A stretch of DNA of 9,643 nucleotides from Spirochaetia bacterium (GTDB lineage: Bacteria > Spirochaetota > Spirochaetia > Sphaerochaetales > Sphaerochaetaceae). The notes beneath the pieces were generated by a model that saw only the letters and a program-made list of their open reading frames with translations, made no database searches and was not told the DNA's origin. Positions 1 through 6,302 of the stretch are shown here, in pieces (positions within the stretch are counted from its first letter, which is position 1; each line of letters starts with the position of its first letter). Made by a program: the position numbers and the translations under genes. The DNA lies in the NCBI GenBank assembly GCA_009929055.1, contig SABI01000087.1, forward strand, positions 1 through 9,643, written 5' to 3'.

Positions 1-812
1 TTACTCGAGGGATTATGAATAATATGGGCTCCTGTTGCCTTAAATATCTCTATATCATTATTTCTTGGATGAACTACATGAGCAATATTTGTGTCTCTAT
101 TAAGGGTACCAATTGACTCAAGATAGGCTATCGGGCTTAATTTGTGGTTGAGTAAAGATTGTTCTACTTCAAAAAGTGATTCACTAGCATGAATGTGTAA
201 ATTTGCTTTTTCCCTATCTGCTAAGGCTCTTCCCATTTCTAAGGTACCTCTTGTACATGTATATATTGCATGTGGGGCAATATCAAATAAGACAGAACCT
301 TTAGTCTCACTTCTCCCTTTTTTCAAATGGGTAAGGGAAGCATCAATCCTCTTCATAGAATCTTTTTCATCACCAAATAAGGTGAGGCCAATATTAGCTT
401 TCATCTTTTGTTCAACAACTGCACTCATAGTAGATTGATTAAAGAAATACATATCACTAAAACAGGTGGTACCACTACTAATCATCTCGGCAATAGCAGA
501 AGTGGAGGCAATATAAATATCTTCTTCATTGAGAAGATGTTCATACGACCAGATAATTTTTAGCCATTCTTCAAGGGTGGGGGCATTATCATTAAAGTTT
601 TTAAAATACTGCATGCTTGCATGGGTATGGGCATTAATGAGACCTGGGATTGCTAATAGGTGTGATCCATCGATAGTTACCTCTGGATTAAATGAACGAG
701 TTATATCTCCTACTCCAATAATTTTGCCATCTTCTATAGCGATAGAACCAAAAAGTGAATAATCTCTCTTTGTCATAGGGAGGATAAGGGTATTGGTAAT
801 TAAAATCTTCAT
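1..812 (-). CDS. Amidohydrolase, MtaD/TrzA-type deaminase (3' end cut off)
   Basis: Metal-dependent cytosolic hydrolase of the amidohydrolase superfamily. It most resembles 5-methylthioadenosine/S-adenosylhomocysteine deaminases and related TrzA/AtzB/SsnA proteins, which remove amino or chloro groups from purine- or triazine-like rings. The 270 visible codons show the usual order: N-terminal beta sandwich; GLINAHTHASMQ at 58-69 with metal-binding His62 and His64; an EEWL segment near 81-84; a SGTTCFSDMYFF block at 113-124; PHAIYTC at 180-186; HIHASE at 206-211; and HNPSS at 266-270, where the window ends in the middle of the next Asn codon. The C-terminal metal-ligand Asp lies outside. The ATG at 812 suits the family's N-terminus (MKILITNTLI) but has no Shine-Dalgarno; an in-frame ATG at 848 has none either. 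It lies downstream of fucI but is separated from it by a terminator, so it is probably transcribed on its own. The class is secure; the substrate is not. Confidence 0.85.
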   Translation of the reverse strand, partial: MKILITNTLILPMTKRDYSLFGSIAIEDGKIIGVGDITRSFNPEVTIDGSHLLAIPGLINAHTHASMQYFKNFNDNAPTLEEWLKIIWSYEHLLNEEDIYIASTSAIAEMISSGTTCFSDMYFFNQSTMSAVVEQKMKANIGLTLFGDEKDSMKRIDASLTHLKKGRSETKGSVLFDIAPHAIYTCTRGTLEMGRALADREKANLHIHASESLFEVEQSLLNHKLSPIAYLESIGTLNRDTNIAHVVHPRNNDIEIFKATGAHIIHNPSS

Positions 813-818
813 TTGGAC

Positions 819-848
819 AATGTAGCATATTAAGTAATATTGAGTCAT
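819..848 (-). promoter_or_regulatory. Candidate extended -10 promoter of the amidohydrolase gene
   Basis: Reading the minus strand, TACATT (819-824) is preceded by TGC, making an extended -10 (TGnTACATT). ATGACT (843-848) lies 18 bases upstream and matches four of six positions of TTGACA. Only six bases separate the -10 box from the ATG at 812, so the predicted transcript would start at or next to the start codon. The hexamers are weak, so this is an inference supported mainly by the absence of a Shine-Dalgarno site. Confidence 0.4.
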
Positions 849-850
849 CT

Positions 851-888
851 AGGGAAAAGAAGAAAAAGGCCACCTCATAAAGGTGACC
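851..888 (-). terminator. Intrinsic terminator after fucI
   Basis: On the minus strand, GGTCACCT and AGGTGGCC form an eight-pair stem with one G-U pair around a five-base loop (868-888). A long T-rich run (TTTTTCTTCTTTTCCC) follows. It begins 18 bases after the fucI stop codon and should insulate the amidohydrolase gene from fucI transcription. Confidence 0.85.
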
Positions 889-906
889 TCATTAACAATA
901 GATGTT

Positions 907-2724
907 TTATTTATATAAAGGGCCGTATGCAGCACATGCTCTGTAGTCAGCTCCTTCTTTGTCACTACCGAAGGCATTCCATGCACTTGGTCTAAGGATG
1001 TCATCCTCACACACGTTATGCATATTCACAGGGATACGTAACATTGAACATAGTGTAATCATATCAGCTCCAATGTGGCCGTAACTAATGGCCCCGTGGT
1101 TAGCACCCCATGCTGCCATAACTGAGTAAACATCTTTAAATGGAGCTTTGTTTTGATCAAGTCGCGGAACAAACCATGTTGTTGGCCATGTTGGGTCTGT
1201 TCGTTGGTTAATCTTATCAAATACTTCACTTGGGATATCACATGTCCACCCTTCAGCTATTTGCATCACAGGACCTAGGCCCTCTACTAAGTTAAGTCTA
1301 CACATGGTCACAGGCATTTCTCCCTTTGTGAGGAATGTGGATGAATACCCACCTCCTCTAAAGTAGCCTCCGTTAGCAACACTAAAAGTAGTATTTTCTA
1401 AAGTATTCTTTACATCTTTTTCACTAATATCCCAAAAATGTTTCATTAATGGGTTTCCTTTATCATCTTTCATCTCACCTGTTGCATCGAGTGTAGTAGC
1501 TCCTGAGTTAATCAAGTGGATAAATCCATCCTTTGCTCTTCCCACAGGGAGCCACCCAGTAACTCTTTCAATTGCACTTGGTGACCAATAAGTTCTCACA
1601 TCGCTAAAGATTTGAGCTCTATTAGAGAGGAGCTTTCCAAAAAGCATTGAAGTTCCATTAAGGAAATCATTTTCTGTCGCCATAATATAGGGTTCACGAA
1701 TACCATTCCAATCAAAACTTGTAGTGAGCATCGTCTCCATGAAGTCCCCATTAGGTCTAAAGTCTGTCCATTGACGTTGACCTTGAAATCCACTATAGAG
1801 GGCATTATGACCTTGAGCTTCTTCTTCAAATCCAAGAGATGCTAATTTCTTATTTCCCACCATCAAGTCTCGTCCAATCATTACCATTTTAATGACATAA
1901 TCCCAGTCTTTATCTCGTTGTTCTTTACTTCTGATATACTCTTGTGGGTTTACTGTATCCTCAGCTTCAGTGCAATTTTCTTTTACCCACTCTTTTGCTA
2001 GAAGGAATTCATCTTTATCAAAAATCTCTTCTTCAACACGACGAGAAATTTCACTCATATCAACTACTTCAGTGCGCATTCCAAGGTAGTGTTGTAGAAA
2101 ATCTTGATCAACAATAGAGCCTGCAATACCCATCGACATCCCACCAATAGAAAGATAGGATTTATCTCTCATAGTAGCAGCAGCAAGTGCTGCGCGAGCA
2201 AAACGAAGGATACTTGTTTTAACATCATTTGGAATTGAAGTGTCATCATTATCTTGAACATCTCTTCCATATATACCAAACGCTGGGAGTCCTTTTTGAC
2301 TGTGGGCAGCAAGTACTGCAGCTAAATACACTGCTCCAGGGCGCTCTGTCCCATTAAATCCCCATACCCCTTTTATTGTAAGAGGATCATCATCAAATGT
2401 TTCAGTTCCATAACACCAACAAGGACTTACTGTAAGGGTAATAGCAACATTCTCTTTTTTGAATTTTGCCTTACACATAGCCGATTCATAGACTCCACCG
2501 ATAGTAGTATCTGCAATAACGCACTCTACTTTTTCTCCATTTGAATGTTTTAGATGTGATGATATAAGATTGGCTGCAGAAATAGCCATATTCATCGTTT
2601 GGTCTTCTAACGACTCTCTTACGCCGCGTCTTCTTCCATCAATAGTTGGACGAATTCCAATTTTTGGGAGATCTCCAGCATACCTTTTTTCACCTAAAAT
2701 ATGACCAATTTTATTATTTGCCAT
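907..2724 (-). CDS. fucI: L-fucose isomerase
   Basis: Interconverts the aldose L-fucose and the ketose L-fuculose; the family also accepts D-arabinose (giving D-ribulose). Cytosolic, manganese-dependent, hexameric in characterised members. The 605 residues compare with about 590 in E. coli, so it is full length. Landmarks: PKIGIRPTIDGRRRGVRESL at 20-39; GFQGQRQWTD at 312-321; SFDWNGIREPYIMATEND at 336-353; DVRTYWSP at 375-382; and WGANHGAISYGHIGAD at 539-554. By comparison with the E. coli metal ligands Glu337, Asp361 and His528, the ligands here should be Glu351, Asp375 and His543; all are present. AGGAGG six bases before the ATG fixes the start. It is a single-gene unit ending at a terminator and divergent from fucU, with no fuculokinase or aldolase beside it. 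A perfect CRE/LacI-type operator lies between the start and its likely promoter, suggesting repression. Family assignment is very secure; the in vivo sugar could be L-fucose or D-arabinose. Confidence 0.97.
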   Translation of the reverse strand: MANNKIGHILGEKRYAGDLPKIGIRPTIDGRRRGVRESLEDQTMNMAISAANLISSHLKHSNGEKVECVIADTTIGGVYESAMCKAKFKKENVAITLTVSPCWCYGTETFDDDPLTIKGVWGFNGTERPGAVYLAAVLAAHSQKGLPAFGIYGRDVQDNDDTSIPNDVKTSILRFARAALAAATMRDKSYLSIGGMSMGIAGSIVDQDFLQHYLGMRTEVVDMSEISRRVEEEIFDKDEFLLAKEWVKENCTEAEDTVNPQEYIRSKEQRDKDWDYVIKMVMIGRDLMVGNKKLASLGFEEEAQGHNALYSGFQGQRQWTDFRPNGDFMETMLTTSFDWNGIREPYIMATENDFLNGTSMLFGKLLSNRAQIFSDVRTYWSPSAIERVTGWLPVGRAKDGFIHLINSGATTLDATGEMKDDKGNPLMKHFWDISEKDVKNTLENTTFSVANGGYFRGGGYSSTFLTKGEMPVTMCRLNLVEGLGPVMQIAEGWTCDIPSEVFDKINQRTDPTWPTTWFVPRLDQNKAPFKDVYSVMAAWGANHGAISYGHIGADMITLCSMLRIPVNMHNVCEDDILRPSAWNAFGSDKEGADYRACAAYGPLYK

Positions 2725-2762
2725 TTGGCTCCTCCTGTGGTATAGTAATTTTGTAATGCAAC

Positions 2763-2777
2763 TTGGAAACGTTTACA
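2763..2777. promoter_or_regulatory. CRE / LacI-family operator between fucI and fucU
   Basis: TTGGAAACGTTTACA agrees at every defined position with the catabolite-responsive element consensus WTGNAANCGNWNNCW bound by CcpA. Its 14-base core is a near-perfect dyad (TGGAAACG/TTTACA, 12 of 14 symmetric) around a central CG. Such a dyad can also be bound by a local LacI-family repressor. It lies 38 bases before the fucI start codon and 66 before that of fucU, so one site could control both. Which protein binds cannot be told from the window. Confidence 0.75.
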
Positions 2778-2785
2778 TTGAATAT

Positions 2786-2814
2786 AGTATGACATGCAAC
2801 ATGAGTTATTGCAA
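2786..2814 (-). promoter_or_regulatory. Tentative fucI promoter
   Basis: On the minus strand, TTGCAA (2809-2814) is followed after 17 bases by CATACT (2786-2791). Each hexamer matches four of six consensus positions. Transcription would start near 2779, placing the 2763-2777 operator just downstream of the start, a position suited to repression. The hexamers are weak, so the exact promoter is uncertain. Confidence 0.35.
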
Positions 2815-2818
2815 TAAT
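2789..2818 (+). promoter_or_regulatory. Likely fucU promoter
   Basis: ATGACA (2789-2794, five of six) and AATAAT (2813-2818, five of six) are separated by 18 bases. TG at 2810-2811 provides an extended -10. Transcription would start near 2825, giving a leader of about 19 bases that contains AGGAG at 2829-2833. Confidence 0.55.
2795..2813. repeat. Inverted repeat TGCAA-N9-TTGCA inside the fucU promoter
   Basis: TGCAACA and TATTGCA are inverted copies with one mismatch, five bases apart, filling the spacer between the fucU -35 and -10 boxes. They also overlap the proposed fucI -35. A further TGCAAC half-site occurs at 2757-2762. The placement is typical of a repressor operator, but no regulator for it is identified. 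Confidence 0.4.
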
Positions 2819-2828
2819 AATTTTTAAT

Positions 2829-2839
2829 AGGAGTCTCCT
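2829..2839 (+). promoter_or_regulatory. fucU ribosome binding site within a short palindrome
   Basis: AGGAG (2829-2833) is the Shine-Dalgarno site for the ATG at 2844, with a rather long ten-base gap. It is the left arm of the 11-base palindrome AGGAGTCTCCT. The arms are too close to form a full hairpin within one RNA molecule, so the symmetry may be chance or a protein site. Confidence 0.5.
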
Positions 2840-2843
2840 TTTT

Positions 2844-3269
2844 ATGTTAAAGAATATCCCTTCCCTTATCAGCCCTGAATTGTTGAAAATATTGATGGAA
2901 ATGGGCCATGGAGATGAAATAGTAATTGGAGACGGAAATTTCCCCGCCGCCGCCTATTCAAAGCGTCTTGTTCGTTTAGATGGACTACATGTCCCCCAAA
3001 TTCTTACAGCAATTTTGAAATTGTTTCCTTTAGATAGATTTGCAGAAAATGCTTTTTTAATGGAAAAAGTTCCAGGGGACACAGTAGCTACCCCTATTTG
3101 GGAAACCTATAAAACAATAGCACAAGAGGGGGACCCAAACTTTAAAGGGTTTAGTCATATTGAGCGTTTTAGTTTTTATGATAGAGCAAAAGAAGCTTAT
3201 GCGATTATTGCAACAAGTGAACCTGCCTTATATGCAAATATAATCCTTAAGAAAGGGGTTATTGAATAG
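2844..3269 (+). CDS. fucU: L-fucose mutarotase (RbsD/FucU family)
   Basis: Interconverts the alpha and beta anomers of L-fucose so that the isomerase receives its preferred form; some family members also act on ribose and related sugars. Small cytosolic enzyme, a ring-shaped oligomer in known structures. The 141 residues match the E. coli length of 140, and the opening SLISPELLKILMEMGHGDEI is almost the E. coli sequence. Expected catalytic residues are present: His22 in MGHGDE, Asp30 in GDGNFPA, and Tyr130 and Asn132 in LYANIILKKG. AGGAG ten bases upstream supports the ATG. It diverges from fucI rather than sitting in the same operon as in E. coli, and shares the operator region with it. It runs towards xylA and ends eight bases before a hairpin that both genes may use. 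Confidence 0.95.
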   Translation: MLKNIPSLISPELLKILMEMGHGDEIVIGDGNFPAAAYSKRLVRLDGLHVPQILTAILKLFPLDRFAENAFLMEKVPGDTVATPIWETYKTIAQEGDPNFKGFSHIERFSFYDRAKEAYAIIATSEPALYANIILKKGVIE

Positions 3270-3311
3270 AAACAAAAGAGGCAAGAAGTGATACATTCAC
3301 AACTTGCCTCT
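3270..3311 (-). terminator. Terminator of xylBA, possibly shared with fucU
   Basis: AGAGGCAAG (3277-3285) pairs perfectly with CTTGCCTCT (3303-3311). An A/A internal bulge is followed by a second perfect stem, GTGA/TCAC, around a five-base loop. Reading the minus strand the hairpin is followed by TTTTGTTTC, a good U-tract 29 bases after the xylA stop. Reading the plus strand it starts 8 bases after the fucU stop but the tail (CATAATATT) is only AT-rich, so termination of fucU there is likely but weaker. Confidence 0.85.
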
Positions 3312-3339
3312 CATAATATTCAATGAGTTACTTTTCTAA

Positions 3340-4671
3340 TTATCTGAACATATATTGGTTTACAAGATTGGCTAGCATCTCTTGTTTACCACTAATTTTG
3401 GAATCAGCCATAGAGTGGGCTAGGTTAGCAAGATATGCTAAATCAAGTTCTCCCTTCTCAAATCTTGCCCCTTCTCCTTTATCAAAAGAGGCATAGCGAG
3501 CTTTTCTTAAACCTTCAATCTTTCCATCATCAAGGATTGCCTGAGCAACTTCAAGACCAAGGGCAAAAGCATCCATTCCACCAATGTGGGCAATAAATAG
3601 ATCTTCTAAATCGGTGGAATTTCTCCTTCTTTTTGCATCAAAGTTTAATCCACCATTATGTAAGCCCCCATTTTTAAGAATTATGAGCATAGCTTCAACA
3701 GTTTCATAGACATTTGAAGGGAATTCATCAGTATCCCATCCGTTTTGAGGATCCCCTTGGTTAGCATCAACGGAACCTAATAAGCCATGGTCTACACATA
3801 CCTGTAAGTCATGGGCAAAAGAGTGACCAGCTAGAGTTGCGTGGTTATTTTCAATATTGCAGGAGAAGTCATTTTCCAATCCTTGATCTTTAATGAAGGC
3901 AATAGCAGTTGCTGCATCAAAGTCATACTGGTGTTTAGAAGGCTCCATTGGTTTTGGTTCAATATAGAAGTTCCCTGTATAACCAATCTTTCTTCCATAA
4001 TCACGAGCCATTCTAAAGAACGTTCCTAAATGGTCTACTTCTCTTTTGGTATCAGTATTCCACAAGCTCATATATCCTTCACGTCCACCCCAGAAAGTGT
4101 ATCCTAAGCCCCCTAACATCACGTTGATATCTAAAGAAGTTTTTACTTGGAGGGCAGCGCGAGCTACTGCTGAAAACTCTGGATTAGTTGCAGCACCATT
4201 CATATAGCGAGGATTACTAAAAAGGTTTGAAGTATTCCAAAGTAATTTTACCCCAGTAGTATCTTGAAGTGTTTTAAGATATTCGCCTACTTTGTGGTAA
4301 TTTTCTACATACTCTTTAGCAGTAGAACCCTCAGGAGAAGCATCAACATCGTGAAATGCATAATAAGGAGCCCCAATCTTTGTGAAAAATTCAAAGGCTG
4401 CATCTGCTTTTTGCATTGCATTTACCATCTTATCACTATGCTTCCATGGGAAATCCATTGTAGCGTTGCCAAATGGGTCTGTTCCATCAGCACAAAAGGA
4501 GTGCCAGTAGGCAATAGAAAACCTAAGGTGATCTTTCATGCTCTTACCTGCAATGAGTTTGTCAGGATTGTAGAATTTAAAACTTAAAGGGTTATCGCTC
4601 TTAGGTCCTTCGTAGTTAATCTTGTTAATTCCCTTAAAATACTCGTTATTTCCAATAAATACGTCTTTCAT
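3340..4671 (-). CDS. xylA: Xylose isomerase (class II)
   Basis: Converts D-xylose to D-xylulose in the cytosol, using two divalent metal ions in a TIM barrel; the family also isomerises glucose slowly. At 443 residues with an N-terminal extension it belongs to class II, like the E. coli enzyme (440). Catalytic and metal residues are visible: FHDVDASPEG at 106-115 with His107 and Asp110; WGGREGY at 194-200; IEPKPMEPSKHQYD at 237-250 with Glu238 and Lys240; NIENNHATLAGH at 272-283 with Glu274 and His277; SVDANQGD at 300-307; WDTDEFP at 312-318; and NFDAK at 343-347. GGAGG six bases before the ATG fixes the start. It lies 20 bases after xylB and is followed by a strong terminator, so it is the last gene of a xylB-xylA operon. 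Control is probably by the AraC-type regulator upstream of xylB. Confidence 0.97.
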   Translation of the reverse strand: MKDVFIGNNEYFKGINKINYEGPKSDNPLSFKFYNPDKLIAGKSMKDHLRFSIAYWHSFCADGTDPFGNATMDFPWKHSDKMVNAMQKADAAFEFFTKIGAPYYAFHDVDASPEGSTAKEYVENYHKVGEYLKTLQDTTGVKLLWNTSNLFSNPRYMNGAATNPEFSAVARAALQVKTSLDINVMLGGLGYTFWGGREGYMSLWNTDTKREVDHLGTFFRMARDYGRKIGYTGNFYIEPKPMEPSKHQYDFDAATAIAFIKDQGLENDFSCNIENNHATLAGHSFAHDLQVCVDHGLLGSVDANQGDPQNGWDTDEFPSNVYETVEAMLIILKNGGLHNGGLNFDAKRRRNSTDLEDLFIAHIGGMDAFALGLEVAQAILDDGKIEGLRKARYASFDKGEGARFEKGELDLAYLANLAHSMADSKISGKQEMLANLVNQYMFR

Positions 4672-4691
4672 CTTTTTCCTCCAGAATAGAT

Positions 4692-6197
4692 TTATTCTTG
4701 TGATGTACTAAACATCTCTTTCACACCATCCATATATCTTAAAAATCGTCTATATGCTTTTTCATACTCTTCAACCCTCATAGGGTCAGGAAGATAAGTA
4801 CTCTTTTCTTCAATTGTCACGTGAGTTGCTACAATTCCTTCTATGCTCACCTTCTCACCTAAGTGAGTTTTATAAGCCCATAGTGCTTGAAGAGCACTAC
4901 CAAATGCAGCTGCCTCTGAAACAGTAGGGATAACTACTTTAGTGTTGAAGATATCGGCGCACATTTGACGCCATATTCTCGAAGCAGCACCTCCACCAAT
5001 TAAACGGATCTCTTTAATATCATACCCCATCGCTTTAAAGGTGTCTGAACCAAGGCGGAGAGAGTAGATGGCAGCTTCGAGGGCACTACGAGCAATATGA
5101 GCTTCTTTCATATTATCTTGATTCAACCCTATAAGAGTTCCTTTACCGTAAGGATAATTAGGGGTTCTCTCTCCATTAAAATAGGGGAGGAAGGTTAATC
5201 CATCGCACCCTATAGGGGCACTAGAAGCTATTTCATCAGCCTCTTTGACCCCTCTATTAAAGAGAGTTCTTGTGAGTTCTGTTGCAACAGTACAGTTCAT
5301 TGTACATAAGAGGGGGAGAAATTGGTCAGTAGAAGAACAAAAAGCTGCTAAATACCCATTCTTGTCGATGAGAGGCTTATCAGAGCAGGCAAAGATTGTC
5401 CCGCTTGTTCCAAGAGAGACGGTGAGAGTTCCACTTTTTACTGTCCCTGTTCCGATTGCTCCCATCATGTTATCCCCACCACCACTAGAGACAACAACAC
5501 CTTTTTTTAATCGATAGAGAGAAGCAATTTCATCTTTAATGATGCCATTAAGGTCGCTATTTTCAATTCTCTTGGGTAGGAGAGAGAGGATATCTCTCTC
5601 TTTATCGATACAAGAAGCGAGGCGAGATGAGAACTCCATGGTATGGACATTGAGTAACCCTGTTCCTGATGAATCGCCTCTTTCACATGTGTAATTTCCG
5701 GTAAGATAATAGTTAATATAATCATGTGGAAGGAGAATATGTTCCATCTTCTTATATAAATCTGGTTTATTCTTCTTGAACCATAAAATCTTTGAAATAG
5801 TGTAACCAGGGAGTATTAAATTCCCTTCAGTTTCGAGTAGTGTTTCATTGCCACCGGCACAGAGGGTAATTTCATCACACTCTTTAGCAGTAGAGGTATC
5901 ATTCCATAGTTTAGCTCGATAGAGGGCATTGCCATCTTTATCAAGGGGGACGAACCCATGTTGTTGCCCACTTACACCAATTGCATCGATAGTGAGGGTG
6001 ATAGATGAATCTATTGAAAGAAAACACTCTCTTATAGCATCTGTCCACCAAGAAACCTCTTGCTCTCTAGAGCCATCACTTTTTGCTATGATTTCATGGG
6101 GCCTAGAGGCACTACCGATAATAGTTTTTGTCTCTTCGTCATATACAACAACTTTAGTACTCTGTGTTCCTACATCAATTCCTGCAATAATTGCCAT
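4692..6197 (-). CDS. xylB: Xylulokinase (FGGY family)
   Basis: Phosphorylates D-xylulose to D-xylulose 5-phosphate with ATP, feeding the pentose phosphate pathway. The 501 residues are normal for FGGY kinases. First actin-like domain: IAGIDVGTQSTKVVVYD at 4-20 (phosphate-binding loop), SGQQHGFVPLD at 76-86 (the xylulokinase form of the sugar-contact motif) and KLWNDTSTA at 96-104. Catalytic base: Asp242 in SGGGDNMMGA. Second domain: SLGTSGTIFA at 261-270, FLPYFNGERTPN at 337-347 and LIGGGAASRIWRQMCADI at 399-416. GAGGA about seven bases before the ATG supports the start. It precedes xylA by 20 bases, a kinase-first order that differs from the common xylA-xylB. No consensus promoter is evident upstream, which would fit dependence on an activator. 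Activity on L-fuculose or D-ribulose from the neighbouring isomerase is conceivable but unproven. Confidence 0.94.
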   Translation of the reverse strand: MAIIAGIDVGTQSTKVVVYDEETKTIIGSASRPHEIIAKSDGSREQEVSWWTDAIRECFLSIDSSITLTIDAIGVSGQQHGFVPLDKDGNALYRAKLWNDTSTAKECDEITLCAGGNETLLETEGNLILPGYTISKILWFKKNKPDLYKKMEHILLPHDYINYYLTGNYTCERGDSSGTGLLNVHTMEFSSRLASCIDKERDILSLLPKRIENSDLNGIIKDEIASLYRLKKGVVVSSGGGDNMMGAIGTGTVKSGTLTVSLGTSGTIFACSDKPLIDKNGYLAAFCSSTDQFLPLLCTMNCTVATELTRTLFNRGVKEADEIASSAPIGCDGLTFLPYFNGERTPNYPYGKGTLIGLNQDNMKEAHIARSALEAAIYSLRLGSDTFKAMGYDIKEIRLIGGGAASRIWRQMCADIFNTKVVIPTVSEAAAFGSALQALWAYKTHLGEKVSIEGIVATHVTIEEKSTYLPDPMRVEEYEKAYRRFLRYMDGVKEMFSTSQE

Positions 6198-6302
6198 ATT
6201 AAATCCTCAATATATATATCTATTAATTCTATCTATAATAGTGAAACAATCACCCTCTATAACAAATAGACAAAATAGTAATGACATGTATATAATTGAC
6301 AT
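6198..6302. promoter_or_regulatory. xylB / araC-type regulator divergent control region
   Basis: This 105-base gap must hold the promoters of both xylB and the AraC-family gene. It is very AT-rich. Visible elements are a TATCTATWA direct repeat (6218-6226 and 6230-6238), TCTATAA copies at 6232-6238 and 6256-6262, an AAATAG pair (6264-6269, 6273-6278), and a central inverted repeat GTGA-N5-TCAC (6241-6253). Repeats of this kind suit binding by an AraC-type activator, but in such AT-rich DNA some will be chance. No good -35/-10 pair was found for xylB. Confidence 0.45.
6267..6296 (+). promoter_or_regulatory. Promoter of the AraC-family gene, possibly leaderless
   Basis: TAGACA (6267-6272, five of six) and a perfect TATAAT (6291-6296) are 18 bases apart. 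The ATG begins only six bases after the -10 box, so transcription should start on or beside the start codon. No Shine-Dalgarno precedes this ATG. Confidence 0.65.

Noticed and set aside
193..438. Open reading frame of 81 codons on the plus strand
   Set aside because: It lies antisense inside the amidohydrolase gene, whose own frame shows conserved family motifs throughout; no ribosome site or recognisable protein.
813..848. Longer amidohydrolase start at the ATG ending at 848
   Set aside because: It would add 12 residues (MTQYYLICYIVQ) before the normal family N-terminus and has no ribosome site; the ATG at 812 fits the family better.
688..873. Open reading frame of 61 codons on the minus strand at the start of the amidohydrolase gene
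   Set aside because: It overlaps the amidohydrolase N-terminus in another frame and begins inside the fucI terminator; low-complexity start and no family resemblance.
6241..6253. GTGA-N5-TCAC inverted repeat in the xylB/araC gap, same pattern as inside the hairpin at 3288-3300
   Set aside because: Four-base arms recur easily by chance, and the second copy is part of a terminator stem, so a shared regulatory meaning is not supported.
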